DNA of 64,000 nt from an uncultured bacterium (GCA_905214525.1 CAJMMN010000010.1:1-64000), one strand, 5' to 3'; positions 41,259 through 50,653 are shown, counted from the stretch's first letter. Numbers and translations: made by a program. Notes: generated by a model not told the origin, from the letters alone.

Positions 41259-42269
41259 CTACTCGACCGTTACAGTGATGTTCTCCCGATGCGCGCGGAT
41301 GACGTCCCAGCTAAAGTGCTCGACCAGCTGCTCGGCGGTACGCGGCGTGGTGTCCGGCGCGATGCCTGTTTGCCCGGCGAGCCATCCCAACAGTGCCTCG
41401 GGTGTGCCAAAGCGGGTGCGGAGCTCGCCCAGGTCCAGATCGCAATCGCGCTTGGAAAGGCGGCGGCCGTCCGGCGACATGAGCAGCGGAATGTGCGCGT
41501 AGCGCGGTGTGGGCAGTCCCAGCAGATGTTGCAGATAGATCTGGCGCGTCGTGGAACCAAGCAGGTCGCATCCGCGTACGATCTCGGTGACGCCCATGGC
41601 AGCGTCGTCGACCACCACGGCCAGCTGATAGGCAAACACGCCGTCGCTGCGGCGCACCAAAAAGTCGCCGCACTCGGTGGCGAGTGCCTCGCATTGGGCT
41701 CCGTACGTGCGGTCCACGAATTCGATCACGTCGCCGGCGAGGTCGTCGACGTCGGGCACACGCAGACGCGTGGCCGGAGCGCGCAGGATGCTGCGGCGGG
41801 CAACCTCCTCGGCAGAAAGGCCTCGGCAGGCGCCGCGGTAGATGGGCGTGCCGTCGCTCGCGTGCGGCGCGCTTGCGGTGTGGAGCTCGGCGCGCGTGCA
41901 AAAGCAGGGATAGGTGAGGCCGGCGTCTTGCAGCTGGTGCAGGGCGTCCTCGTACAAGTCCAGGCGATCGTGCTGGTAGTAGGGGCCTTCGTCCCACTCA
42001 AGCCCCAGCCAGGCTAGGTCGTCAATCAATTGGGCGGCAAGTTCCGGGCGCTTGCAGCGATCGTCCAGGTCCTCGATGCGCAACACGATGCTGCCGCCCT
42101 GGCTGCGGGCCGAAAGCCACGCGCACAGGCAGCTGAACACGTTGCCCAGGTGCATGCGGCCCGAGGGCGACGGGGCGAAGCGCCCCACGACGGGCGCGGG
42201 GGCGGAGGCGGGTGGCGTCGCTGGCGCGTCCGCGGCGGGCGTTGCTATGTTGCGTGTTTTGATATCCAT
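41259..42269 (-). CDS. gluQ: Glutamyl-Q tRNA(Asp) synthetase GluQRS
   Basis: 336 residues; attaches glutamate to queuosine in tRNA-Asp. It keeps the catalytic core of glutamyl-tRNA synthetase (FAPSPSGRMHLGN as HIGH region, residues 31-43; LRIEDLDDR; RLSKRD as KMSKS) but lacks the anticodon-binding domain. Zinc ligands CFC and YRGAC are present near residue 130-160. The N-terminal 30 residues are Ala/Pro-rich. No ribosome site is seen at the ATG; a TATACT box only 7 nt upstream suggests a leaderless mRNA. Confidence 0.93.
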   Translation of the reverse strand: MDIKTRNIATPAADAPATPPASAPAPVVGRFAPSPSGRMHLGNVFSCLCAWLSARSQGGSIVLRIEDLDDRCKRPELAAQLIDDLAWLGLEWDEGPYYQHDRLDLYEDALHQLQDAGLTYPCFCTRAELHTASAPHASDGTPIYRGACRGLSAEEVARRSILRAPATRLRVPDVDDLAGDVIEFVDRTYGAQCEALATECGDFLVRRSDGVFAYQLAVVVDDAAMGVTEIVRGCDLLGSTTRQIYLQHLLGLPTPRYAHIPLLMSPDGRRLSKRDCDLDLGELRTRFGTPEALLGWLAGQTGIAPDTTPRTAEQLVEHFSWDVIRAHRENITVTVE

Positions 42270-42276
42270 GCGGACG

Positions 42277-42282
42277 AGTATA
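42277..42282 (-). promoter_or_regulatory. Leaderless promoter -10 of gluQRS
   Basis: TATACT on the minus strand, 7 nt from the ATG at 42269, so transcription should start at or next to the start codon. The -35 region is weak. Leaderless starts are common in actinobacteria. Confidence 0.6.
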
Positions 42283-42778
42283 GCGCGGGGCTTGGCAGGG
42301 AAGGCGTTGCCGCGCTCACAAGTTGGCGGCGGTGCGCATTGCGCACGGTGGGTTTGCGGCTCAAGGTCTCGATCGCTGCGTACCGACTTAGCCTCACAAA
42401 CGACAGAAACCCCAGCAGCTCTTCGCAACTGCCGGGGTTTCCGCGGAAAAGGGGGACATGATCCTCAAGCGGACGGCAAAGGGGCAAACCGTTTTCGCTC
42501 AACTGCTTTATGCCCCTCAACTGGCGGCTCAATCAGCGCATGCCGCGCCCACACAAAGCCGCTACACCTGTGATGGAGCTATGAAGTGGTATCTATTGCC
42601 GGAGCGGGCTATGCCAAGGAGTGTCCCAGATTGCCGGCAGATAAGGAACGTCCCCAGGTGCCGGCGGCGGGTGTGACTTTTGTCCCGTTTTGACGCTCCG
42701 CTGACCTAGATGTTCGTCACATGAACTCGCAAACGTGGGACAATGACGCTACTGGTACCACAGACAAAGGATGTGCCT
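42283..42778. other. Non-coding gap with one hairpin
   Basis: Almost 500 nt without a convincing gene. A hairpin at 42408-42431 (AAACCCCAGCAG with CTGCCGGGGTTT, one G-U) could end transcription in either direction. ACGTCCCCAGGTGCCGG-like wording near 42648 resembles other short repeats in the window. Confidence 0.5.
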
Positions 42779-44725
42779 ATGAACGCCCCCGTTGCCCAGC
42801 CCTGTCGGCAGCGCCGCCTGTTTGCGCGGTTCGCTTCCGTCTGCGCACTCGTCGCGCTTGCGTTGTTGCTGCTGCCTGCCGTCGCGCACGCCGACGGCTA
42901 CTCCATGAGCCAAACCTATATCGGTGCCACGGTTGAGGCCGATGGCTCGCTGACCGTTGTCGAGGGACGCCAGTTCGATTTCGACGATGACATTAACGGC
43001 GTGTATTGGGATATCAATACAGGCTCTAACCAGCAAGGCGGCTCGGTGGTCGTCAATGTGCTGAGCGTCGAGGAAGACGACACTGCGTTTAACAAGGTCG
43101 ACAGCGCAAATAAAGGCGACGACGGCGTTTACACGGTGGAACAGTCCGACGACGGCGTAAGGATTAAGGTGTTCAGCCCTCACGAGAGCGGCGACAGTGC
43201 AATCTACTACGTGAGTTATTCCATGACCGGTGCGGTCATGAACTGGGCCGATACCGCCGAGCTTTACTGGAAATTCGTCGGCGACGGCTGGTCGGCGGAT
43301 TCCGATGACGTCGAGATGGAAGTTCACTTCGCAAATGCCGCTGCCGGGACGGCGGCCGTCAAGGGCGACAACTTCCGCGCATGGGGCCACGGTCCGCTGA
43401 CGGGCGACGTGTCGCTCGATGAGGACGAGCCCATGGTCACCTATACCATTCCCTGCGTGCATCAGGGCGAATTCGCCGAGGCGCGCATCGCTTTCCCCAG
43501 CGATTGGGTGCCGCAGCTTGCCGCCTCGGGCGAAGAGCACATGTCAACGATCCTGAGCGAAGAGAAGGAATGGGCCGACGAGGCCAACGCCCGCCGTGAG
43601 CACGCGCGTGCGGTTGCCAGCGCGATTGCCGTGGTGTGTGTTGTTGTGGCGGTTGCCTATACCGGCGCGATCGTGATGCTCAAGCTGCGCAGGCCCAAGC
43701 CCAAGCCGCTCTTCCAGGACGAGTACTTCCGCGATGTGCCCTCTGCCGACCATCCCGCGGTGCTTGCAGCTCTTATGAGCTGGAACGACGTGCCCGATCA
43801 GGCATATATCGCCACGCTTATGAAGCTCACCGACGACCGCGTGATCAAGCTGGAAGAAGCGACCGAGACCAAGAAGAAGGGTCTGCTCCGTCGCGAAAAA
43901 GAGGAGCAGACGTATCGCATCACAGTGACCGACGAGGCCTGGAAGGCTGCCAAGAAGGACGGCATCGATCGCGACGTGCTCAAGGTCTTCTTTGCTGGCG
44001 TTAAGCCCGATAAGGACGGAGTCCGTTCGCGCACGTTTAGCGAGCTGGAGGAGTACGCTAGCGAGCGCACCACATCTGTTGGCGACAAGCTCGAGGACTA
44101 TCAGAGCACAGTTAAGGGCAAGCTGGAGGCGCGCGAGCTTATTGCATCGGATGGCACTATCGCGATGGTGGCCGGCCTGGTTCTCGGCATCATCATTGTC
44201 TTTGGCATTCTGGGCTCTCTGTTCTATACCGACTTTGCGGACGCCAACGTCGGTGCCGCTATGATCTCGATCCCCGTTACGATCGTAGGCTTTGTCCTGA
44301 GCTGCACCTTCCGCCGTTACACGCCGGAGGGCGCCGAGGTGGCGGCTCGCTGCAAGGCGCTCAAGCATTGGCTTGAGGACTTTACGCGCCTGAAGGAGGC
44401 CATTCCCAGCGACCTGATCTTGTGGAACAAACTGCTGGTGATGGGCGTTGCCCTGGGCGTTTCGAAAGAAGTGCTGCGACAGCTGGCCGAGGCCGTGCCT
44501 GCGGACCTGCGCAACAGCGACGATTTCTACGACAACTACCCCTGCTACTGGTGGTATTACCATCACTACGGCAACGAGTCCCCGCTCGATTCGTTCAACG
44601 ATGTGTACCACGAGACCATCCGCGAGCTGGCTTCGAGTTCCGATAGCTCGAGCGGCGGCAGCGGCGGCGGCTTTTCCGGTGGCGGCGGTGGCGGCGTCGG
44701 CGGAGGCGGCGGCGGAACGTTCTAG
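42779..44725 (+). CDS. DUF2207-family membrane protein
   Basis: 648 residues. Signal peptide (LVALALLLLPAVAHADG, residues 20-37); extracellular beta-rich DUF2207 domain to about 270, with YWDINTGSNQQGG; one membrane helix near 283-303 (AIAVVCVVVAVAYTGAIVML); a cytoplasmic region; then further hydrophobic segments near 460-505. The tail is an extreme Gly/Ser run ending GGGGTF, as in many family members. ATG at 42779 follows AAAGGA. Function unknown; family proteins are cell-surface associated. Confidence 0.87.
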   Translation: MNAPVAQPCRQRRLFARFASVCALVALALLLLPAVAHADGYSMSQTYIGATVEADGSLTVVEGRQFDFDDDINGVYWDINTGSNQQGGSVVVNVLSVEEDDTAFNKVDSANKGDDGVYTVEQSDDGVRIKVFSPHESGDSAIYYVSYSMTGAVMNWADTAELYWKFVGDGWSADSDDVEMEVHFANAAAGTAAVKGDNFRAWGHGPLTGDVSLDEDEPMVTYTIPCVHQGEFAEARIAFPSDWVPQLAASGEEHMSTILSEEKEWADEANARREHARAVASAIAVVCVVVAVAYTGAIVMLKLRRPKPKPLFQDEYFRDVPSADHPAVLAALMSWNDVPDQAYIATLMKLTDDRVIKLEEATETKKKGLLRREKEEQTYRITVTDEAWKAAKKDGIDRDVLKVFFAGVKPDKDGVRSRTFSELEEYASERTTSVGDKLEDYQSTVKGKLEARELIASDGTIAMVAGLVLGIIIVFGILGSLFYTDFADANVGAAMISIPVTIVGFVLSCTFRRYTPEGAEVAARCKALKHWLEDFTRLKEAIPSDLILWNKLLVMGVALGVSKEVLRQLAEAVPADLRNSDDFYDNYPCYWWYYHHYGNESPLDSFNDVYHETIRELASSSDSSSGGSGGGFSGGGGGGVGGGGGGTF

Positions 44726-44835
44726 CGAGCGCTTGCTTTGGGGTGGATCTTTCTGGGCGGTTGCCAGGGAAGATTCATCCCATTTTTGTGCATCGAAACG
44801 GGCCAAACTTTCCGCTGAGGACCTTCGCGCTAGGG

Positions 44836-45071
44836 GCAGTGGACAAAAAATACCAAATATGAGTACTGTTGCTGCGATGGTCGCATATGTTTGCACATAA
44901 TAATGGGCTTCTAATGAGAGTATTTCTCGTTAGGAGCCCATTTTATTGAACATTTGGGGAGCTACGTCAACACGTGCAGCTGGTCGTCATGCCTACAAGC
45001 CTCAAAAATGCCCCAAATCGCTGCTACTAAAAAGGTAACAGTACTCATATTTGATGTTTTTTGACCACAGC
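44836..45071. repeat. Palindromic element family C
   Basis: 35-bp imperfect inverted repeat (44836-44870 with 45037-45071, four mismatches, core AAATATGAGTACTGTT) enclosing about 165 nt. The 18-bp terminator-like hairpin at 44902-44945 lies inside. Non-coding; the gap 44726-45177 has no gene. Confidence 0.8.
44902..44945 (+). terminator. Terminator hairpin after the DUF2207 gene
   Basis: 18-bp stem with two G-U pairs (AATGGGCTTCTAATGAGA with its partner), 5-nt loop, followed by TTTTATT. Confidence 0.75.
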
Positions 45072-45131
45072 CATTTGCAGGCCCTCTAGGCTACTCATTG
45101 GGGGCAGACTTAAATGACCAGTCGTTGGGGA

Positions 45132-45158
45132 TCAGTCATTGGGGACGTTCTTAAATGA
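45132..45158. repeat. Short dispersed repeat TTGGGGACGTTCTTAAAT
   Basis: TTGGGGACGTTCTTAAATGACTAG here recurs as TTGGGGACGTTCTTAAACGACCAG at 17695-17718 between hisE and the convergent phosphatase gene. Both copies lie at the 3' end of a minus-strand gene. Role unknown. Confidence 0.65.
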
Positions 45159-45177
45159 CTAGGTGTGGCTGCTTGGG

Positions 45178-45819
45178 CTAGGCTGTTAGATCGAGTTCGT
45201 AGAGGAAGCTTTCACGCGGCATGTCGTGACGACGCTCTTCGCGGTTGGCGCGGTGCGTGGCCGTGCGCTTAAAGCCGTGCAGCTCGTAGAACTTCCACGA
45301 GCAGTTGGAGTCGGTGTACAGGTGCGCCCTTGTCGCCCCGCGCGAGGAAAGGTACGAGACAGCGGCATCGAGCAACACCGAGCCAACGCCCAGGCCATGG
45401 ACATCGGGATCGACGGCGAGCAGCGTGACTTCGTTGTCGTGCGGCAATGGGCTGCTCTCGAGCAGGCGGTTGTTGGTTCGGATGGTTGCGCGCACAAACG
45501 AGAGATACTCGGCGCAGGCATCGGGCTCCAGTTCGCGCATCTGCGAAAGCAGCGCGCGTTCGGTATCCATCCAATGCTCGTTGATAGTGACGCCGGGGCT
45601 CTGTCCTGCGCGTGCAAGCGCAATGCCGCGCGCCTCGCCGTCAATTACCGCAACCTGCGAAAACGTCGAGGACGAAAGGCAATAGGCGAGGTCGCATGCG
45701 GCCTCGAGGCGGTTGTACTCATCGTTATCCGAATTGTTATGCCAAAGCTGCTGCAGAATCAGCGCGACGGCGTCGAAGTCTTCGGTATCAAACGGTCGGT
45801 AGAGAACCCGCGAGACCAT
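45178..45819 (-). CDS. GNAT-family N-acetyltransferase
   Basis: 213 residues. The acetyl-CoA site is in the C-terminal half: VTLLAVDPDVHGLGVGSVLLDAAV (motif A, with G-L-G-V-G), and then a GNAT-like RAHLYTDSNCSWKFYELHGFKR. The N-terminal part is longer than in minimal GNATs. AAGAGG precedes the ATG. Substrate unknown. Divergent from purH. Confidence 0.9.
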   Translation of the reverse strand: MVSRVLYRPFDTEDFDAVALILQQLWHNNSDNDEYNRLEAACDLAYCLSSSTFSQVAVIDGEARGIALARAGQSPGVTINEHWMDTERALLSQMRELEPDACAEYLSFVRATIRTNNRLLESSPLPHDNEVTLLAVDPDVHGLGVGSVLLDAAVSYLSSRGATRAHLYTDSNCSWKFYELHGFKRTATHRANREERRHDMPRESFLYELDLTA

Positions 45820-46096
45820 GGTGCCTCTTTCTTTTGCGGATGCATATCGAGCACAGTTCTACCACGCTATTGGCATCTAATTATGGTGCCCCTGTGTTCC
45901 ATGAACTCACCGTGCCCGATGCCGTGTCCATCCCCTCCGCTCGCAAACTTTTTCTGCACAGCCGTGCGTTGCGGGGTGCATCGATGCGCTCGATGCGCTA
46001 CATTAAATCAGTATTTTCAATGCCGCTGCGCGAGCGCTGCAGATCGACGTATCACCGACTCACAGAGCACGGCGGCGTACCAGACAGGAGGACTGC

Positions 46097-47704
46097 ATGG
46101 GATCTGATGTGAAGATCGCACGCGCGTTGATCTCGGTTACCGATAAGACGGGTGTCGTCGATTTCGCACGGACGCTGGTTGATGACTTTGGCGTCGAGAT
46201 CATCTCTACGGGCGGCACGGCTCGTGCCATCGAGGACGCGGGCGTTCCCGTAACCCCCATCGAGGAGTTCACGGGCTATCCCGAGATGATGGACGGCCGC
46301 GTTAAGACCCTACACCCCAAGGTTCACGGCGCGCTGCTGGCCCGCCGCGATTCCGAGCAGCACATGCAGGAGGCCGCCCAGCACGGCATTAAGCTGATCG
46401 ACCTGGTCGTCGTCAACCTGTACGAGTTCGAGAAGACCGTCGCCAACCCCGAGGTCACCTTTGCGGATGCCATCGAGCACATCGACATCGGTGGCCCCTC
46501 CATGTTGCGCTCTGCCGCCAAGAACGCCGCGAGCGTTACCGTCATCTCCGACCCGGCCGACTATGATGCCGTCCTGGCCGAGATGCGCGAGACCGGTGGC
46601 TGCACCACGCTTTCCACCCGTCGTCGCCTGCAGGTGAAGGTCTACCAGACCACCGCCGCCTACGACACGGCTATCTCCCGTTGGCTTGCCGCCCAGGCAA
46701 GCGACGTGGCGGACACCTCTGCCAAGCTCGAGATTTCGCTGGAGAAGGTCGACGACCTGCGCTATGGTGAGAATCCTCAGCAAAAGGCTACGGTCTACCG
46801 CTTTGCCGAGGGCTGCGAGAACACCGCGAGCTCTCAGTTCCCGCTTGTGGGCTCCGAGCAGATCCAGGGCAAGCCGCTCAGCTACAACAACTATCTGGAC
46901 GCCGATGCCGCCTGGAACCTGGTCCGCGAGTTCGACGAGCCGGCCTGCGTGATCCTCAAGCATCAGAACCCCTGCGGTTCCGCCGTTGCCGAGGATATCA
47001 CGGCCGCCTACGACCGCGCTTTCGCCTGCGATCCCAAGAGCGCCTTCGGCGGCATCATCGCCTGCAACCGCGAGGTTCCCTTTGAGCTGGTTGAGCACTT
47101 CGCCGACCAGAACAAGCAGTTCGTCGAGGTCATCATCGCCCCGAGCTACACCGATGAGGCGCTCGAGCGCATGGCCAAGCGCCCCAACCTGCGCGTGCTG
47201 GCTACCGGCGGCGTGGACCACGGTGCCCAGGTGGAGCTGCGCTCCATCGACGGCGGCATGCTGGTGCAGGAGGTCGACCACGTGACCGAGGATCCCGCGA
47301 CCTTTACGTTCCCCACCGACCGCAAGCCCACCGACGCTGAGATGGCCGAGCTCGAGTTTGCCTGGAAGGTCTGCAAGGGCGTTAAGTCCAACGCCATTCT
47401 GGTCTCCAAGGGCAAGGCCGGCATTGGCATGGGCCCGGGTCAGCCCAACCGCGTTGACTCCGCACTGCTTGCCTGCGAACGCGCCGAGGACTTTTGCGAG
47501 CGCGAAGGCGTGGAGAAGGGCGGCTTTGCCTGCGCAAGTGACGCGTTCTTCCCGTTCCGCGACAACGTCGACGTGCTTGCCGCACACGGCGTGACCTGCA
47601 TCATCCAGCCCGGTGGCTCCAAGCGCGACGACGAGAGCATCCAGGCCTGCAACGAGCACAATATTGCGATGGTTTTCACGGGTGCCCGCCACTTCCGCCA
47701 TTAA
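46097..47704 (+). CDS. purH: Bifunctional AICAR formyltransferase / IMP cyclohydrolase PurH
   Basis: 535 residues; the last two steps of IMP synthesis. Residues 1 to about 200 are the MGS-like cyclohydrolase (ISVTDKTGVVDFARTL, ISTGGTARAIED, KTLHPKVHGALLARR, DLVVVNLYEFEKTV). The rest is AICAR transformylase (LRYGENPQQKA, the catalytic KHQNPCGSA, SAFGGIIACNREV, FPFRDNVD). AGGAGGA precedes the ATG. Its substrate AICAR is also a by-product of HisF. A repeat shared with the his operon follows it. Confidence 0.97.
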   Translation: MGSDVKIARALISVTDKTGVVDFARTLVDDFGVEIISTGGTARAIEDAGVPVTPIEEFTGYPEMMDGRVKTLHPKVHGALLARRDSEQHMQEAAQHGIKLIDLVVVNLYEFEKTVANPEVTFADAIEHIDIGGPSMLRSAAKNAASVTVISDPADYDAVLAEMRETGGCTTLSTRRRLQVKVYQTTAAYDTAISRWLAAQASDVADTSAKLEISLEKVDDLRYGENPQQKATVYRFAEGCENTASSQFPLVGSEQIQGKPLSYNNYLDADAAWNLVREFDEPACVILKHQNPCGSAVAEDITAAYDRAFACDPKSAFGGIIACNREVPFELVEHFADQNKQFVEVIIAPSYTDEALERMAKRPNLRVLATGGVDHGAQVELRSIDGGMLVQEVDHVTEDPATFTFPTDRKPTDAEMAELEFAWKVCKGVKSNAILVSKGKAGIGMGPGQPNRVDSALLACERAEDFCEREGVEKGGFACASDAFFPFRDNVDVLAAHGVTCIIQPGGSKRDDESIQACNEHNIAMVFTGARHFRH

Positions 47705-47716
47705 GTAGGGAGGTGG

Positions 47717-47832
47717 CGCTGCGGCTTGCCCAACCACCGCACCTTGCCGCTCATTCGTCGCTCGCGTACCCAAGTACGCGTCGCTCCTCTTTCACGGCAA
47801 TCTACGGCACCTGGGCAACCCTCGCCGACCTG
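47717..47832. repeat. 117-bp intergenic repeat, copy 2 (after purH)
   Basis: 116 nt closely matching 16644-16760 behind hisF, same orientation. It starts 12 nt after the purH stop, as the other starts right at the hisF stop. Confidence 0.85.
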
Positions 47833-47902
47833 TTAGGTTGACTGGGGAGGATGGGATGTTATCTCGTCCCTTGGACCGCCTCGCTTCTAAAATAATCTCT
47901 GC

Positions 47903-47938
47903 AAAAGACGGTCGCTCCGTTTGGAGGGCCGTCTTTTT
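47903..47938 (+). terminator. Terminator downstream of purH
   Basis: 11-bp stem AAAAGACGGTC/GGCCGTCTTTT (one G-U), with an extra GCTCC/GGAG pairing inside, followed by further T. Confidence 0.82.
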
Positions 47939-47954
47939 GGTATAAGAGGACGGA

Positions 47955-48686
47955 ATGACTAACACGAAAGGTATGACCATGCCCCAGATTGATGATGCCG
48001 AGCTGTTTGGCAATGCCGAGGATCAGCGTGCGTACGAGGACTTTTGCGCCAATCAGGAGGCGGTCGAGAAGTTTACGCTCGACAAGCCCGCGCTTGTCTG
48101 CCGTTGGCGCATGTCCAACAAAAAGGTGCCCATGCTCAACCGCCACATCCGCGCGCTGTCCGAGCGTCTGGTGCAAGGCGAACCGCTTACCCATAACATG
48201 CTCAGCTGGGCCAAACAGCACGTTGAGTGGTCGCTTGCCGAGGGCGATTACACTGCGCGCGACGGCGTACTCATGCTGGTGATCGACATCAACGGCAACG
48301 CTGCCATGACGGTGGGGGAGTACGAGCCGCTAGCCGATACGTCGGCCAAGGCGCTGCGTGCCCGTTCCGCCGAGGCCCGCTCCGAGGCCGACGAGACCGG
48401 CGTGGCGCCCGAACTGCTCGCTTCTGTCAACAACGGCAAGCTTGCCTTTGTGGTGCCGACGGACGAGTGCCTGTGCGGCACGGCGACGCTCATCGAGCAG
48501 CTGGCCCAGACCAAGGGCATCCCGGTCACGCGCGTGGACATTCCCGCACAGCTCAAGGGCGCGCTGTTCCTGGTGAGTGACGAGCACGGCGTGGTTCCCG
48601 CAACCGAGACGGACGCTGCCGAGGCCGACGCCGCCACGGTCGCCTTCTTCGCTGAAGGCTACGAAAAGCTCCGCGCCCGCCGCTAA
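47955..48686 (+). CDS. Conserved-looking cytoplasmic protein, function unknown
   Basis: 243 residues, acidic, no membrane segment. N-terminal part has a basic patch (CRWRMSNKKVPMLNRHIRALSERL); a central region runs LLVIDINGNAAM-like beta strands (GVLMLVIDINGNAAMTVGEYE) and the C-terminal part has CLCGTATLIEQLAQTKGIPVTRVDIP. I do not recognise a family. Start at 47955 has GAGG upstream; later ATGs at 47973 and 47979 with GAAAGG upstream are also possible. Codon use is typical of the genome, so the gene is very likely real. Confidence 0.75.
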   Translation: MTNTKGMTMPQIDDAELFGNAEDQRAYEDFCANQEAVEKFTLDKPALVCRWRMSNKKVPMLNRHIRALSERLVQGEPLTHNMLSWAKQHVEWSLAEGDYTARDGVLMLVIDINGNAAMTVGEYEPLADTSAKALRARSAEARSEADETGVAPELLASVNNGKLAFVVPTDECLCGTATLIEQLAQTKGIPVTRVDIPAQLKGALFLVSDEHGVVPATETDAAEADAATVAFFAEGYEKLRARR

Positions 48687-48863
48687 ATGATTTTTCTGGG
48701 ACGGGGATTATTTAATCATTTGATCCCCGCGCCCGCTGCGAGCGAGGGGCGATTCGAAGCTTTCGTTCGCGAACAGTTCTGTCACCTTAATGCCGCGCGA
48801 GGCGCGCACCGGCGACTTCGCGGCAATAATGGCAGTAAGACAACCAAGAGGGGAGCGGAATCC

Positions 48864-49535
48864 ATGGCGCTGATCTATGTCGTTGAGGACGACGAGCCTA
48901 TCCGTCGCGAGCTTGCCGACATCCTTGCCCGTGCCGGTTTTGAGGTCGAGGCCTGCGAATCGTTCGAGCACGTTTCGCGCGATATTCTCGCCGCCGCGCC
49001 CGACCTGGTGCTGCTCGACCTGACGCTTCCCGTCAAAGACGGCCAGCACATCTGCCACGAAGTCCGTCACGAATCCGAGGTCCCCATCATCGTCCTCACG
49101 TCGCGCACGACCGAGATCGACGAGGTCATGTCCATGACGCTCGGCGCGGACGACTTTGTTCCCAAGCCCTATAGCGCGCGCGTGCTCGTGGCGCGCATCA
49201 ACGCACTGCTGCGTCGCACCGCGGCGGCAGGCGAGCGCAGCACGCTTGTCCACAAGGGATTGGAGCTCGACCTCGCCCGCTCCATGGTCACCAACACGCA
49301 AACCGGCACTAGCACCGAGCTCACCAAAAATGAGCTGCGTATCCTCTCGCTGCTTCTGAGCCGCGCGGGCAAGATCGTTTCGCGCTCGGCCATCATGCAG
49401 GACCTGTGGGACTCCGATGCCTTCGTGGACGACAACACGCTTACCGTCAACATCAACCGCCTGCGCACCACGCTCGAAAAAATCGGCATCAAGGGGTATT
49501 TGACGACGCATCGCGGCCAAGGCTATTCGGTCTAG
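48864..49535 (+). CDS. OmpR-family response regulator (BceR-like)
   Basis: 223 residues. Receiver with VVEDDEPIR, phospho-acceptor Asp in LVLLDLTLPVKDG near residue 51, LTSRT and VPKPY; then a winged helix with LTKNELRILSLLLSRAGKIVSRSAIMQDLW and TTHRGQGYSV. ATG at 48864 follows AGGGGAGCGGA. The next gene is a short BceS-type kinase 9 nt downstream. Earlier in-frame starts back to 48687 have no ribosome site. Confidence 0.92.
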   Translation: MALIYVVEDDEPIRRELADILARAGFEVEACESFEHVSRDILAAAPDLVLLDLTLPVKDGQHICHEVRHESEVPIIVLTSRTTEIDEVMSMTLGADDFVPKPYSARVLVARINALLRRTAAAGERSTLVHKGLELDLARSMVTNTQTGTSTELTKNELRILSLLLSRAGKIVSRSAIMQDLWDSDAFVDDNTLTVNINRLRTTLEKIGIKGYLTTHRGQGYSV

Positions 49536-49544
49536 GGGCCGGCT

Positions 49545-50588
49545 ATGTCGTTTGGCAAGTTCTTTAAAGATGCGCTGCTTCCCGTCGCCGTGTGGACGTG
49601 CGGCGTGCTGCTGAGCTGCTTTGTGCTGACGGTCGCCGGTGCTCCCGTTTCCATCGTGGTCGTGGCGGTCGGTGTGTCCTTTATCTTTGGCATGCTGGGC
49701 ATTGTGATCGAATATGCGCGCCGTCGTCGTTTTCTGCATCAGCTGGGGCGCGCGGCCGAGGAGCTGGAAAGCCCCGCATGGGTACAGGAGATGGTCCAGT
49801 GCCCGACCTATGCCGAGGGCGAGCTCGAATACGAGGTCCTGTGCCGGGTGGGCAAAGCCGCCTGCGACGAGGTTGCCGAGGGCCGGCGTCAGACCGAAGA
49901 CTATCGCGACTATATCGAGAGCTGGGTCCACGAGGCCAAGCTGCCCCTGGCGGCGGCTCACCTGATTCTGGAAAACCTCGACGGCGGCGCAGATGACCCA
50001 ACACGTGTCGATGACCTGGGTCGCGAGTTGGCTCGCGTGGAACGCTATATCGACCAGGCGCTGTACTACGCGCGCTCGGAAGTCGTGGAGCGCGACTACC
50101 TGATTCGCCGCTGGGACCTTAAGACCTTGGTGACGGGTGCGATTAAGGCCAACGCGCGCGAGCTCATTGCGGCGCACGTGGCTCCGGTGTGCGAGAACCT
50201 CGACTTCGAGGTCTTTACCGACGAAAAATGGCTCGAGTTTATCCTGGGCCAGCTCATTCAGAACAGCATTAAATATGCGCGCGAGGACGGCGCGAAGATC
50301 GTGTTTTCGGGCGCGTTACTGGACGAGGGCCTGGCGAGCGAGCGCATCGAGCTCACCGTTGCGGACAACGGCTGCGGCGTGTGTGCGGCAGACCTGCCAC
50401 GCGTGTTCGAGAAGGGCTTTACCGGCGACAACGGCCGCACCACCAAGCGCGCAACGGGCATCGGCCTCTACCTGGTGGCGCGCCTATGCTCCAAGATGGG
50501 CATCGACGTCACCGCAGCGTCCGAGCCCAGCGAAGGCTTCGTCGTCACGTTCGCCTTCTCAACGAATAAGTTCCAATATTTCGAGTAA
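49545..50588 (+). CDS. BceS-like sensor histidine kinase (intramembrane-sensing type)
   Basis: 347 residues. Two N-terminal membrane helices (LLPVAVWTCGVLLSCFVLTV and SIVVVAVGVSFIFGMLGIVI) with almost no outside loop, the hallmark of intramembrane-sensing kinases that detect cell-wall antibiotics through a BceAB ABC transporter. H-box YIESWVHEAKLPLA near residue 128; N-box LIQNSIKYARED; VADNGCGV; TGIGLYLV. No BceAB-type transporter is adjacent, so the partner must be elsewhere or the input differs. Confidence 0.9.
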   Translation: MSFGKFFKDALLPVAVWTCGVLLSCFVLTVAGAPVSIVVVAVGVSFIFGMLGIVIEYARRRRFLHQLGRAAEELESPAWVQEMVQCPTYAEGELEYEVLCRVGKAACDEVAEGRRQTEDYRDYIESWVHEAKLPLAAAHLILENLDGGADDPTRVDDLGRELARVERYIDQALYYARSEVVERDYLIRRWDLKTLVTGAIKANARELIAAHVAPVCENLDFEVFTDEKWLEFILGQLIQNSIKYAREDGAKIVFSGALLDEGLASERIELTVADNGCGVCAADLPRVFEKGFTGDNGRTTKRATGIGLYLVARLCSKMGIDVTAASEPSEGFVVTFAFSTNKFQYFE

Positions 50589-50618
50589 CGCACGCGGCAG
50601 ACGTCCGCCCAAACAAAA

Positions 50619-50653
50619 CGTGCCGCCCCAACCAGGGCGGCACGCCATTTTTT
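50619..50653 (+). terminator. Terminator of the two-component operon
   Basis: 10-bp perfect stem CGTGCCGCCC/GGGCGGCACG, 6-nt loop, T-run to 50653. Confidence 0.9.
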
